Shown here: piece after piece, positions 32,861 to 46,559 of the stretch | Layout: each line of letters begins with the position of its first letter | How positions within the stretch are numbered: the first letter of the stretch is position 1 | Assembly: GCF_011397635.1 (NCBI RefSeq) | Contig: NC_064759.1 | Location: forward strand, 19,430,428 to 19,494,427 | Length of the DNA stretch: 64,000 nt | Source: Epinephelus fuscoguttatus | Lineage: Eukaryota > Chordata > Actinopteri > Perciformes > Serranidae | Direction of reading: 5' to 3' | Program-made: the position numbers and the translations under genes | Notes under the pieces: generated by a model | The model's input: only the letters and a program-made list of their open reading frames with translations | The model's database searches: none | Told to the model about the DNA's origin: nothing

Positions 32861-35800
32861 ATGTCCAAGCGGCGCTCGTCGGAGAGGGGGGCTGGAGAGA
32901 CATCAGGCAGGGCCAGCAAGCTGCAATGTCCTGGGATATCCGGCAATAACGCCAAGAGAGCCGGGCCCTTCATCCTTGGTAAGGAAGCTACTCACATTTT
33001 GCACGAGCCCCCAAAGTATGGAAATGGCAGGCAAAAATGTCTGTGTGGCTGAGATTGCACCTAGCGTGCAAGTATGTAAACATGTGCAACCTATCTGCGC
33101 AGGAAATCAGTAAAGTTAATGTGTGAATGTGTGTGTGTGAGAGTCGTGGGGTGTCTCGCTGTGAGCGCACGCCTGAGACAAGAATGTGAAGAATTCTGCT
33201 GATCCCCCTGACATCGTCCAGAAAGGTCTGAGTCTGTGCTAGAGCGAGGTTACTTCCTCCCTTTGGAAAATGCAACTCTCCCATAGTATTAAACTTGTAT
33301 GTTTTCTGCTACACAACCCCTCCACTTTTTGCAATGCAGAGTGCCAAAGAAAACATTACACTCTGGGTGTTAATGGGTACGTGCACATGCAGCCTTTAAT
33401 GAGTTGCAGCGAGAGCACACACTCCGGCATGTAGCCTGCCTTTTGGTCATGCAGCTGTTCTTTTGCTTATCCTTGCAGGGCCTCGCCTGGGCAACTCACC
33501 AGTGCCCAGCATAGTGCAGTGTCTGGCCAGAAAGGACGGCACCGATGACTTCTATCAGCTCAAAGTAAGTCTGTCGCAGTCGGACAAATTTTTGTTTCTT
33601 TTTCTTTCTTGCAAACTCAGTGAGTTAAGCACACACTTTAAACAGTGAGCATGTAATTCAAAACAAAGCAATGATATCCCTGAAGACATCTGAACCTTTG
33701 ACCTCCCTTTGTTGGTGCTAATTTTATGGCCCCCTGTTTTAGTCTGGTGCAAACAAAATCTCAGTCGGGCAATCAGTTTATTGGGGCTATCTAATGCCTG
33801 TACACACGGGACGGGGCTATAGAAGGGGGAAAAGGAAGGGAGGAAGGTGGCGCCCCACCTGGAATGTCGACTTTTAACCCCCATGACCACGTAGTGAGTC
33901 AGTGCGTGACCCTCCCCTCATACCCATAACTACAGCGCCTCAGTGTCTGCTGCGCAGCCTGTTTGCCTCACATTGGTATATGAGCCAGTTTTAAAGCTGC
34001 AGACCTTGTATACCACCTCTACAGCACAAACCTTCTTTTAAATGCTAAGCAGATGTAACTTTCTATCATGTCTTCAGTCATTTAAAGGGTTTAGAGTCAG
34101 GACTGAAGATTAGCCTCATGCGAAACAGTGAAAGCCCTCATTCCACTGTCTGATCCAGTATGAGCTCTTGTCTTGTGACCTCTAATGTTTGCTCTGTTCT
34201 CATGTGTGGCAGATCCTCACGCTGGAGGAGCGGGTGGACTCTGCAGGGGAGACTCAGGAGGAGAGGCAGGGGAAAATGCTGCTGCACACAGAGTACTCCC
34301 TCCTGTCTCTGCTGCACAACCAGGATGGGGTGGTCCACCACCACGGCCTTTTCCAGGTAGACTGAAACCTGCACACAATTAGCAATTAAGTTTCTGTTGG
34401 CAGGCGCAGCGTATATGATCAGTGGAATGACTAATAAAATGAACAAAAAAAGAGAAGTGTCTTTTAGTTTATGGTGTATTACTCAGCACTGTGTGGGCGA
34501 GCATTCTGTATAGTTGAACACGGTAAGTACACCAACATTGCCATGGAGAAGTGTCTGTAACTTTCTGTTTGGTGCAGAATGTGACGTCACCATGTAAGTA
34601 CAAGTAACAGCATGCTCTTATCAGGCCGGTATTAGCAGAGGTAAGCTTGTCATTAGTCGGGCCAGCTGCTTGTATTTTCCTTATCAGGGTTGTTTCAAGA
34701 GAGAAGTGGGAGTAGCATTAAAAGCCATATTTATCTGCAGTCATTCTCTATTCACAGCCCCATCCATTCACAATGAACCCCCCCCTCCCTCACCTGTCTT
34801 CCCGTCTGCTTCCTCCTCTAACTTTGTTATTGTTCCATCTGCCTTCTTTCTCTCCCTCTGTTTTTCTTCTTTGTCTCTCTTTCACATCCTGCCCGTTCCA
34901 CTCTGCCGGTGTTCTCAGAATAGCAGCATTGAGCCGTGCACTCTGATTCATTTAGGCCTGCAATATTGATTGGATTATTATAGTGCATCTCCACTGTGAG
35001 AGAACCAGTTAATAATGTACGCTTTCAGAGGTGCTGACTGCATCTAAAAAAAAAAACTGACAACCTGATACAGAAATCAATAAGAAGTGGTGACTCCGCT
35101 AAGACTGGAGTTGGAAGAAGAGGAATGACCTTTGTTATTCGTCCTCCACCACCCGGTGTGGAGGGGTGGATGTCTTATTCATGGGCTACATGCGGACTGA
35201 TTGATGGCCTCTACCCTGCTTGAATCTATATGTCTTTCTAAGCTGAGTGAAGCAGCATGATCGGCCAGTGTAGTACAGGAATCCATTCAGTTTGATGCAT
35301 TTGTGAATGCATCAACATCTATTGATTGGACGCTGTTAGAAAGTGCTTCTAAAATGCATCAACAACTTTGTCCATAGAATAACATCAGTCCTGAAGATAG
35401 CCGCTCACACTTCTGTTTGTTGTTGTTGTTTTACAGGATCGAGCCTATGAAATCGTGGAGGACATGGAGGCCAACAAAGTGCGCAAGATGAAGAAGCGGA
35501 TCTGCCTCGTGCTCGACTGCCTGTGTGCTCATGACTTCAGCGACAAGACGGCAGATCTCATTAACCTCCAGCATTATGTTATAAAGGAGAAACGACTGAG
35601 TGAGCGCGAGGCCATCGTCATCTTCTATGACGTGGTGCGTGTGGTGGAAGCCCTTCATAAGGTGAGAATTTGGTGGTGCACTTCTCTGAAAAGGGTGTTA
35701 TCAATCATACTGCCAAACACTGCATAAAAGAAAATATAGGCATGTTTTTTTTCATCAATGAAGAGAGTTTGGACACTCCACTGTTTTGGCCAACTGTAGG

Positions 35801-36778
35801 AGAAATTGCTTTGTTATTGTTAGCTAGTTGCACATCATTTCTGATTACTCATCTCCTATACTCGTGTGCCACTCTCCAAAACAAACTGATTGTTTTGATA
35901 GCAGTGATTCACCAAGAACGATCTGACCAGACATTTTTTCCCTCTCTTCCTCTTCTTTCTTGCATGCAGAAAAACATTGTGCACAGAGACCTCAAGCTGG
36001 GAAACATGGTGCTGAACAAACGGTAAGATGAAACTCCTTCTCTCTTTCGGCCTTGCCAATCAGTTAGCTGGCCAGTAACCTCCCCACATTACACCAGGTC
36101 AGTCATTTTAGCCTGCCAGTTAGTCATTCTGCCTCAGCTCACGTGTGTGAGAGAGGCCTCGGCCGGCCCCAGCAGCCTGTATCCAGTGCGTATTTGGCTT
36201 TAAACTCAAGCAGGGGTCACATTCTCAGACTAAGAGTGAGATCAGATGGAGGAACCTAAAGCCCTGCTCTCTTGTGCCTGACTCTGGGTCTGTGTCTGTG
36301 TGTTGAGTAAAGGCTGATGATTCATTCCCCGTGGTTAGATTTGTGGAAGAGGAGGGTGAACTGGACTCTGGTGCAAAACAGAGCAAAGAGTATGCCACTG
36401 CTTTGTTCTCGGTGGGGCAGTGAGCAATGTTGTACAGCACAGGGGACTCTGGTGAGTGCACCTCGGGTCACAGGGTGCTGCAGATCAGATAGACCCTGCA
36501 GAAAGGGAAAACTACTCCTCTGTTAAGCTGTCTCCAAACACCATAGGCACAGAGTATGAGAGAGATTTTGTGTATAATCAGGGGCTGAATCCTGCTACTT
36601 TTTCTGCTACATGCATTTTGATATGAATTTGTCCAAGCTCAGATGATTCAGCTAGATTTTGCATTTAACCTATGGAAGGCTGCGTCTGAACAGAGGAGGT
36701 TTGCGCACACATTCTTGGAGACACTGATAATCGTCCCACAGAGCCGGCCTTTTCATTTGGAAGGACGTGACTAACACC

Positions 36779-36816
<38 letters not shown>

Positions 36817-37018
36817 TCCTACACCTTCACATCCCAACATGGAGCATGCTTATATCAGTGAGCGTAATCATGGAGTTGTCTCACACTCAGTCATTTCTTA
36901 TGCATGATCTGTAAGTATGAGTGCGTGCATCGCAATGTCACGTTCCTGGCTTATCTTTAAACCACAGACACGCTCTGCATCACAGGCACCAGAGCGTGTA
37001 GCCCCCACCAGCATCATT

Positions 37019-37049
<31 letters not shown>

Positions 37050-40000
37050 ACAGCAGTAGTAGTAGTGTTGGTGATGAAACAGGAGTGTGTTTTGGCCAGG
37101 GGAGAGGAGCAGACGAGTGGAACACTCCGTCCCAGCTGGAGACAAAGGAGAGGCCTGCCAAGGGCCCCATAGCTCCGAGCTGACTCACACCACAATGCAC
37201 ATCACACACGCACACACATGCGCACACAGTCATCATTTATTTACCCTCTACTCTGCATTTTATCTGTTTTTCTTTTACACACCAATTCCTTTCCTGCTTT
37301 CATTGGCTTTGTGTTCTGTGCCCTTTGTCACATCCCTTTTTTCTTTTCACTCTTCCCATCTCCTTTATGCCTCATACTTCGCTTGCTTGCATGTTTCCTA
37401 CAACACTCCACCCTCCTGGATGTGTATGAATGTACAGTCAGTATGGGAAAGACAATTTTAGATGCAGACCGATCTCAAAATCCCCTATGCTCCCTTGCTG
37501 ATTGTCGCCACTCTGGGAAATGCACCGATGCCATCCACAAGCTCAGCAGTTTATGCAAGAATGATGTGATTTCCTCTTGCAGGGCCAGCTGTTATGAAAG
37601 CAGGATGTCATAAATCAATCCGCAGGGTCAATGACAATGTAAGTTGGAGCTGAACTGATTTCCTTATTGTACATTTTTAAGAGGAGATTTGTAGACAGAG
37701 ACACGCAGCACGGCAAGGTGTCATTATTGTTTTTATTCCTTCCAGAGAGCTCCTCTTAGTTTCCATCACCGTATTATCTCAGGGATGGATTACCCCTTTC
37801 AATTGAAATAGAAGTTAGGGGAATGCTTTTTGTTTTTTATGCAGTTTTGCGCAAATCACAGTTCTGAGGAAATGATCTGCAGAAGCTGCCCTGCGTTTAA
37901 CCTCCGTCCTTGTCAGCTGGTGCATTTCCAGCAAAATGTTGCGGGAAGGGAGGCGAAATCACGGGGGCTGTTTAGGTTTCTGGTTTCCTGGCCTACCCCT
38001 GGGGTCACATGATCAGGAAGCAGAGATGGTGTGGTCTCTCTTCAGTCCTCAGGGACCCTTGCCTCACGAGGCAAACATGCAATTTCATTTACCCAATCTC
38101 CGGTGCAAGAATAGAAGCCTGGGTCGTGATACGCACAGACAAAAGAACAGACTCCTCTATAAAGGAAGCTTTTATGTCGAGGGTCCTTGAAGCATTGCAC
38201 TCTGTTCTGGCCCATCCTTGTGCACATCACAAAGCCACTGTATGGTTATAGAGACTTGGATCACAAAAGCTGTTAAAGGGCTGGATCACATAAGTAGCTG
38301 GAAATGATGTGAACCGAGTGTTCTAAAGGAAGATTGAGATTGGAGCATTTGCTTGAAAATTGAGTGTTTGACAGGAATTGGCTCCAGACGCTGCACTGGG
38401 AGCAGTGAGTGTGTGTGTGTGATGGAGCAGAGTGTGAAAGTGAGAGAGAATAGGGGAAGCTGTTGACCTCAGGCTTTTTAGAAAGCGGATGTGGGTGAGG
38501 AGCGTGATCCAGAGAGGACCCAGGCTCTAGACCGTGGCCGCTTTTGTGTGTGCTCATGTGCCTCTGAGTGCATTTTCGCGTGTGCGTGCTCACCATGGGA
38601 GCAATCGTGTGGGTGCACTCGAAGTTGTGTGTTTGTGTACATATTTTAAATCTTCGTGAGCTTCATATACTCGTTTGCCAACCCATCACCATGCAGGCTT
38701 AGTCATCGAGACAATTATCCCAAGCCACAAGTTGACTCATATGTTTGTCAAAGTGCGGCTTTTTATTTTCTCTTTCTCTGCTGAGAGAACACAGCGATAT
38801 AGAGCAGTCCATAGTCCCTGGGTTTTAATACTGTTAGGTTTCACTCCGCCACAAGCAAACTAAATTTACCTTTGATGACTCAGAGAAAAAACCTTATAGT
38901 GCCACGTAGTTTCCACAGAAACCAAATTAATCAAACATCGCTGGTAACATCAGCGGGTCTTCTCAAACTTGGAAGCGCCAGTGTGTCTGGAGTGGTCTTG
39001 CTCTTGATACGTCTCTGGCCTGATGTAGGAAGATGGCTTTCAGCTAAAACAGTGATGTTGATACTTTAAGTAGAGCATTAAAGTTGACGTAACACTTAAT
39101 GGGAAGGTACAAAAAAGGAACAAGAGACAAAAGAAGAACATTAAGCAAATAAAAGAGAAAATTATCTACATCAAATCTCTAATGCAGTCCTCTGTAGTTG
39201 AAACTAACGGACAGATACAAGGGTTCTGCACACAGATGTCAAGCTGCATGAGAAGTCTATGCTTTAAGAGCAATCTTTATTTTAAAATCAATTCTGTATT
39301 TGCAAATAGTATATATGTTTACCAGATATGCAGGACATCTTCCTGATTCAACCAATTTTGCACAATTTACTTAACAGTTGGCTTGAAGTCTTAAAAATGT
39401 TCTCACATGTGCCTGTCTTCAACTTGATCTTTTGATTTTGATTGTTTGATTTGGGATAGGTGTAAAGCAGATTTCTTTTTTTAAAGAAGATAAACATGCA
39501 TGCTTAAAAATGGAGAATATAACGGCTGCTACAGAGCAACAATGCAACAGATAACGTACAAGGATCTACTGAATCAGAGACATTTTTGAAAGCTATCTTG
39601 GGAACATCGTTTGGGAAGGGCCCCTCCGGACAGTCCTCCTGAATCTTGTTAAATTCTTTAATAAAAAGGAAAACCAATATTTTAAATGCAGGTATAACAC
39701 AGAGAGATGGGAGACTGTCTTTTAATAAGACTGGGCATGCATACTCTGTTTTGCATCTGGCAGTCATGAGATACTGATGTATATTTAAGGCCCAGTGAAC
39801 CATGAGATTATTAAAACAACAAGGCATGCTAGCAAGTTCTCTCTGTCTCTGTCGGCCTGGGTTTGCCTCATGCTTTGAGCTATGAGTGTGCAGTGTTTCA
39901 CATTCTAAACTTAACATTTGTTATGATGAGTAAGACTGTTTTGCCACGGTTTGATCAAGTTAAAGAGGAGATTACTAATATGGGGGTGCACATAAGAAGT

Positions 40001-43000
40001 GGGGATATTTAGGTCATTGTTTGATGCAAAATTGCCGAAGAATAAGATGTATGAAGGTTATTTATGAGGTGTGTTTGCATGTTTGTGTGCTTACAGGACT
40101 CACCGAATCACCATCACCAACTTCTGCCTCGGAAAGCACCTGGTGAGTGAGGACGACCTGCTGAAAGACCAGAGAGGAAGTCCGGCCTACATCAGCCCTG
40201 ATGTATTAAGTGGTGAGTACAAAACAGATACGTGGCGTGTGCTTTCATTTATAGCACAGTATGTGTGTCAAGCGAGGTTTTTTTCAGAGACGTATTGAAA
40301 AGCTGCTTTCTGTCATTCGGTCACGGGGGGGTCAGCATCACCCAGTTTTTGTCACTTTCAAAAACTGACAATCCAACAGTCACACCTGTTTTTGCAGCAA
40401 CTGATCGTGTGTGCACAGGTGTGAAAACTGTCCTCGCTGTCTTTGATTTGCCACCATCCATTTTAGGTTGTGAAATAGGGTTGTGAAGTGTATTAACTGC
40501 AAGTGTCGAATGTATTAACATGCATACATTTCCAGACCTGGTTCTGGTCTGAAGAGAGACCCTTTTTGATCCAGGACCAGATGGGGTTCTGGGATTCTTT
40601 TAAAGAGCGTTGTGTAACGTTAAGCAGTCAGTCTTATGTTTGGTTTTCTGGTTATTAAGCAACAAAAAAGGGGTTATGTTGCAATCTGGGACTGGCAAAA
40701 TGCTAGGAATAGCTTTTTTTTGTGGTCTTTGTTTCTGTAATCACGGTGATGTTGCATTTTCTCATGGTATGTGTCTGCAGAAGAAGCTTCTTTCCTCTTT
40801 GTGTGAAAACTAAAAAGCAGAAATCAGTTTTTATTGTTTGGCTTCACAATGCTCATTTGTGCAGACCTGAGCACCACACACATATCAGGTTGATGCTTGA
40901 GCACACACTTCCATGGTAGATCCCAGTATCATCCATTCAAACATAGATTTCCAGAGCATTGTCGTGGACAGTGAACAAGATTGAAAATCTCAAACAGAAA
41001 TCTTTCCGCTCCAACCACTCAAAAACTGTAGATAAAACCCGGGCGTGTATATCAGCATAACGTGACAGGCACACAATTAAACAGAGCTTCAGTGACTCAC
41101 ACACTGATGACTCACTGGAGGGAAACTACTCCCATCTACCCCCTTCCCCTCCCATCCCCCGCCTGTGTGTGTGTGTGTGTGTGTGTCACAAGCTTTAACA
41201 TAATTGCCTGCTGCTGTTGTTACCGCCTGCCTGGCTGTAACAACACTGCCTATGGTCATGCACAGCCATGATGCTCCACCCTCACCAGTTCCAGTGTATT
41301 CACCGCCAATCCATGTCTGATTTAATGGCTCAGGGTTGTCTATAAAAACATTTCCCAGCTCCCATTTTCAAAGTCGGCAGTGCACTGGACATTTCTAGGA
41401 AATATGATTGATGTGGAGTCATAGCTTGTGTTTGTGTTTGCTCATCTCGTTAATCATTAGACCTGGTGACTGATCAGGAATTGAACTTGTGAAAGGGTTG
41501 ATCACCCCTGAGTCACACAGGGTCGAAACTGTCAACACACAAACATTGATTTCAATCTCTGTGGCTTATCTGATTTTGCAGTTTGCAAAGCACTTTACTG
41601 TCTCTGTGTCAATTGCCACATTTGTTTATATCAATCACTGATCCTGATCCCCTCCTCCTTTCTGTCTCCAGGTCGGCCATACCGTGGTAAACCCAGTGAC
41701 ATGTGGGCTCTTGGCGTGGTCCTCTTCACCATGCTGTATGGCCAGTTCCCCTTTTATGACAGCATACCTCAAGAGCTCTTCCGCAAGATCAAGGCTGCTG
41801 AGTATTCCATCCCAGAGTGAGTACCTGTCCATGTGACATTTCAGATGTATTCAAAGCAGCTGTATCCAACAGTTACAGCACATGAACATGAAAAACTTTA
41901 TATAACTACATAGTTTTGCATACTCCATATGTAATTAAGAGGTTTTTCTTTCATGCTGAACATTACTAAGAATTATCCACATTATCATATTCAGTTTGGA
42001 CCTGAAGATACGGCACTATAATCCTTCAGAAGTGGCTTTGCGACTAAATCGCATTCCTGTTCACTTCCACCTCTTCACAGGGACGGTCGAGTGTCTGAGA
42101 GCACGGTGTGCCTGATCAGAAAGCTGCTGGTGTTGGACCCTCAGCAGAGGCTTACTGCAGGAGAGGTGCTGGAGTCTCTCAGTGCCATCATTGCCTCATG
42201 GTAAGTGCTCCCCCTGCTGGATGTTTGGAAAATGCATCAGATGTGTTGAGTCTCAGGTCATGGTTTTATTGTTGAAGAGCTGAGAAATAATTGTAATGAA
42301 CTTGTGTGCTGCCATGAGTGTAAAGGTTTCCACTGGTTTTCTTTTTTTGAAGTAATTTACTTATTACATTTTCAACAGGGTAACTAGTAATCTGGGACCC
42401 ATTACATTTCAAATTAACCTTCCCAACATTATGTATGAATATCCTAATGTTAGACAGTCAGTAATTTAACATGGGTAATTTAACAAGCTGACTGTTGCTG
42501 ATCTTTGTTGTGTTTCCCTCGTCACAGGCAGTCTGTTTCATCGTTGAGTGGCCCTCTGCAGGTGGTGCCGGATATTGACGATCAGGTCAATCACCCAGAA
42601 CATCTGCAAGAGGTAAATTATTGTAGAAACATGACATCACAGATCGGATGGATGGATAGATGGATGGATGGATACTTTAGGGTTAGGAGTTAGGGTTTAG
42701 TAGCTCACAGAAAGGCTCAACAACAATAAAAAAGGTGCCAATAGAAATGAATAAAGTATAGGGGGACAAAGTATAGCCTCTAACTTATGAATGTAATTCA
42801 CCTGTTTTAGTTGGTCGTGCCTCATGTTGACATTACTTCTTGGGTACACTCAGAGAATGTGTTTATTTGGGCAGAAAACTTGTTTATTTCAGCTCAGATG
42901 TTGCAGCACATTGAACAGAATACATTTTCTTCCCTCAGGCCAAGGTGATAGAAGAGTCTTCACAGTACGAGTTTGAGAACTACATGCGCCAGCAGCTGCT

Positions 43001-43157
43001 GCTGGCTGAAGAGAAGAACACTATCCACGAGGCCAAGAGCTTTCTCACCAAGCGCCAGTTTGGCAGCATCCCGCCTGTAAGGCGTCTGGGCCACGACGCC
43101 CAGCCTGTCAGCCCGTTAGATGCTGCCATCCTGGCACAACGTTTCCTCCGGAAGTAG
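32861..43157 (+). CDS. stk40: serine/threonine kinase 40 (SHIK), probable pseudokinase
   Basis: Ten coding exons: 32861-32978, 33479-33564, 34213-34356, 35437-35661, 35970-36022, 40097-40212, 41672-41816, 42081-42200, 42528-42612, 42939-43157 (TAG). They total 1311 nt, 436 residues against 435 in human, with near-identity throughout the fold. The N-terminus NNAKRAGPFILGPRLG leads into the kinase N-lobe with Lys68 in FYQLK. The catalytic loop HRDLKLGN is at residues 196-203. The position of DFG is NFC (217-219 in TITNFCLG), so the metal-binding Asp is absent, as in other vertebrate STK40. Activation-segment SPAYISPD, then SDMWALG, follow. The C-terminus KRQFGSIPPVRRLGHDAQP is the conserved STK40 tail. 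STK40 acts as a scaffold, including with the COP1 ubiquitin ligase, and dampens stress and NF-kB/p53 signalling. Confidence 0.97.
36780..36811 (+). repeat. (CA)n microsatellite
   Basis: Sixteen uninterrupted CA units in the 4-kb stk40 intron between the exons ending 36022 and starting 40097. Confidence 0.95.
37013..37049 (+). repeat. (ATC)n microsatellite
   Basis: About twelve ATC units in the same stk40 intron. Spurious poly-Ile and poly-Asp frames arise from it. Confidence 0.95.
41164..41186 (+). repeat. (TG)n microsatellite
   Basis: About eleven TG units in an stk40 intron. Confidence 0.9.
42646..42673 (+). repeat. (GGAT)n microsatellite
   Basis: Seven GGAT-type units with one GATA interruption, in the intron just downstream of the stk40 exon ending at 42612. 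Confidence 0.9.
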
Positions 43158-46100
43158 TCCCCAACCACCCATGTCAGCCTCCCTGATCTCCCCGGGGGAG
43201 TCCAGAGACCTGTGGAGTCCAGAGAGGACTGAGAAGGATGAGCCCCCAAAATTGAACTCGCGTACAGGAGGCCCAGCCTGACCCAGGTACAGACGGCCCC
43301 ATTCCTAGGTGGGTTTCGGGCAAGCTAGGTAGAGCAGGTGTGAGGAGAGCACCAGAACAAACTGCCAATTGAAAACTTCACTCCTAGTGTCTGGATCCTC
43401 CAGTGAAACATGGAAAGCCCCGGAGGAAGATCTGAACCAAAGGTTCCTTGCCCTCAGGTCACCCACAGTCAGATCTCACTGTGCAACCAACCTGATGGCA
43501 CTGTCACATATGGGGCTAACACAAGGCTCTGCCTGGAGCATTGAAGAGACGATTAACCCCATATTCCTCCTCCTCCTCCTCCTCCTCCTCCTCCTCCTCC
43601 TCCTCCGAGATCTCCCTACTGTAACACTTTCCCCATCAACTCTGGATCCCCTGAGCAATACAGGACCAGAATCATGTAGCAACCCCCTCTCTTCCTAGTG
43701 GTTAATGGTATTGCCTCAAGTCAGATCACCTGATCACAGATGTCACTTCTCTATACCTCCATTCCACCCTCCTCTCACTCCTTCCTCTTCCTCTCTACTG
43801 TTTTCCTGTATCGAAAATGATCCAGACTGGTTCTGTCTGTAACTCTGACTTCAAATCAATCTACCTCTCTGTCTCTCTTCTCTGTTGGTAAACCATGCTC
43901 ACTGTTCTGAGACAAGGGATTGTAACAATGGAGTCTTGATGCCACCAGTGACATAAAGCATTAATGTTTTCTGTCAGAGTGATAATGCTTTGAAACCGTT
44001 TCAGTGGTTTCAAAAAATCTGAATAAGCTTTTTATCATATATTACCTTAATAAGTAGCATTTCACCCCTACCTTTGGATTGAAGATACAGAATATCAAAG
44101 TGTGTACATACATCCTTTGATATTTGCAAAATGCATTGTCTCCTGCTTTTGCTCATCCCTGTGGAAATCTATTTTTAGCATCTAGGCAGCTAGTGTGAGG
44201 TACCTGGAAGTCACAATGCCAAGAACTGAATGGGAAACACTGTTGGATCCTCCCTGCCAAGGCATATTGATGGTAACGCTTCCTCAGTGCCATTATAGTG
44301 GAGATCAGGCACTGTCACGTTTCTATTGCCAAAAATCATGTCTTAAATTTACTCTAAGCCAAGGAAACTGGTACCCACAGCCTCATTCAGAATCAAATGG
44401 CTTCCAGGTATTCCAACTTCCCTGTTTCTCTTTATCAAGACAGATCATGGGTTGATCAAGTGTTTTTCAGTATGAATGTGAACTGTCATTCAACGCTTTG
44501 ATGTCTGCAGTATCCGTGAGTGTGCACGTGTGTGTGTGTTTCGGGCCAGGCGAAATCAAGAGTCTGCAGAGCTGTCGAGCTGTTCACCTCTAACAGCCTC
44601 AGACCCTTTTAAGCTATCCTCCAATCATTGTGTTCTGTTATCTGGCCTGCCTCAGTGGCAGACACTGTGAAAACCCGAGCAGGCTTTGCTGAGACGGGGC
44701 TTGACTGAATGCTTTAGCGATCGTCATTTGTAAAATGTCACACATCTATCGACATTCTCAAGCCCTCTCTTGAGCACAACTTGTACATGCTTGTATTATC
44801 TCACCATGTAGGCTCTCTGCGCAGAGAGGCTAGCTGGTGGCCGGTAATCAATACTGTAATATTTCATAGAGAAATGAAAATACAGACTCGTAAGTTTTAA
44901 GTTTAATTGCTGGGTCTTCTTGGCTATCGATACGTTCTCGTCTTTTTATCAAACGCTTTCTTCAAACCATGGCAAAGCTACTAACCAGTGACTGTTAGGC
45001 ATCTGTACACTGCAACTTGCCTTTGCGTATTGGTACCTGCTTTAGGCTATCTAGACCTCTTCCTATTTATATTCAAACTGATTGCATGAACATAGGCTCT
45101 GGAATATTTTCAAATGTCTTTACTTCTTTTTTTTTTTCCTTGTAATTTCATGTTGATTTATTTATTCACTTGTGTAGACTCCCCCCGAAACCCCCCTAAA
45201 CCACTGGGGCTTGTGTCACAGACTAGGAGCAGTTTTATGTCAGTGAAACAGGCCCCAAATCTCTTTTCCTCTCTCAGCTTTAAGAAGTGTTGTTAACTCC
45301 AACAGTCGTTCTCATTTTGATCCTTTTCAGCCACACTCATGAAGAGTAGCATCTGTTTTTGTGTTTTTGGTTTCCTAAATCATTTTCTTGCCATTTTACC
45401 ACACAGTCTGTGGTCAACTTAAGCTACACTAATAACAAGACTGACTCTGCATAGTTATATTTTTTACAAAAAACAAAATACTGGCACATTATGTTGATTT
45501 ACGGGAGTTTTTCTTTTTTTTTCTTTCTTTTTTTTTTTTTTCTTCTTATTTCATTCACCCTAAAAGTCCCCACACAAGGCTGCACTCTCCGGTCAGTATG
45601 TAAATATGTACCATCACGACTGCGCCAGTCACATTGTATGTAGTTCCACCCAGTGTGATACTAACTGTTTCAACACATGCCGATTGACGTGCATTATAGG
45701 CCACGTTGGCCACCAGCCACCACATCCAGAGGTGAAAATCACATGTAAAGACAGCTGTCGGCTCTCTCCCACCTCAATGTGAATTCCATGGGTATACAGC
45801 AGTATTGTAGTAGTCTAGGTCGTTCATCAGAAAAGGGTGTTTTCATGAACACCGTAGCCATCGCCGAATGCTGACATCAAGTGATCCGTCTGTGGAAAGT
45901 GTCTTACACCATCTTCCATGACGCTCGACTACAGATTAGTAACTAAAGGTTCAATAGACCCGTGACGTAGATGTTATTTTGTCTCTCCCCCCTCTAATCA
46001 AAAAGTGTTTCACCTTCTAGCTAGTGGATTGTACACATTCAATGTTTGTTTTACAGAGTTGTATTGATAGACTGCAGTGTGGACTGAAAAAGCATGGACG

Positions 46101-46557
46101 TAGTGTGAGGTTCAGCTCTGTGTAAAACACGTGACTGTTGCATGATTTTGAACTTGCAAGGTGTGCCGGTGCAACTGATTAAGACTTTGAAGATAAGTTG
46201 CTCCTTTGGGTTCTACGAGAAACTACAAAGCAAAAATAGATAGACCCCTTGATTAATGAGTTGTGAAATTTGGTTGTTGATTTTCAAAAATTTGAGTTTT
46301 TGTGATGATTTTCACCCTGCTTCTAAAGTCTTCAGTATACATCCGATATATTGCTGACTGTCTCAACTGGAAACTCGGTGTAGGATGTGAAATGTGGTGT
46401 AAGTTTAAACCCAATGGGACAATGTGTTGTAAGCTGCTTGGTCGGACACGGGCATCTAGATACAGAAAACTGCGTAATTGTACAGATGAAAAACACGTTT
46501 GTATAAAAAACATATTTTTCTACTTCATCAGATCTCTACATGCATGTCAGCAATAAA
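43158..46557 (+). other. stk40: long 3' UTR of stk40 with poly(A) signal at 46552-46557
   Basis: No gene-like ORF follows the stk40 stop, and the first convincing polyadenylation hexamer in an end-of-transcript setting is AATAAA at 46552-46557, about 3.4 kb downstream. The interval contains a (CTC)n run at 43565-43606 and T-rich tracts near 45120 and 45510-45545. A long 3' UTR is usual for vertebrate STK40. Earlier alternative ends cannot be excluded. Confidence 0.55.
43565..43606 (+). repeat. (CTC)n microsatellite in the stk40 3' UTR
   Basis: Fourteen uninterrupted CTC/TCC units about 400 bp after the stop codon. It would be transcribed as a pyrimidine-only tract. Confidence 0.95.
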
Positions 46558-46559
46558 CT

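Noticed and set aside
36900-37240. frames with poly-Ile, poly-Met and poly-Asp runs
   Set aside because: They are translations of the (ATC)n microsatellite.
39504-39917. 137-codon minus-strand frame in the stk40 intron
   Set aside because: No family resemblance; antisense within an intron.
43476-43698. Arg-rich and Leu-rich frames near the end of stk40
   Set aside because: They are translations of the (CTC)n microsatellite in the 3' UTR.
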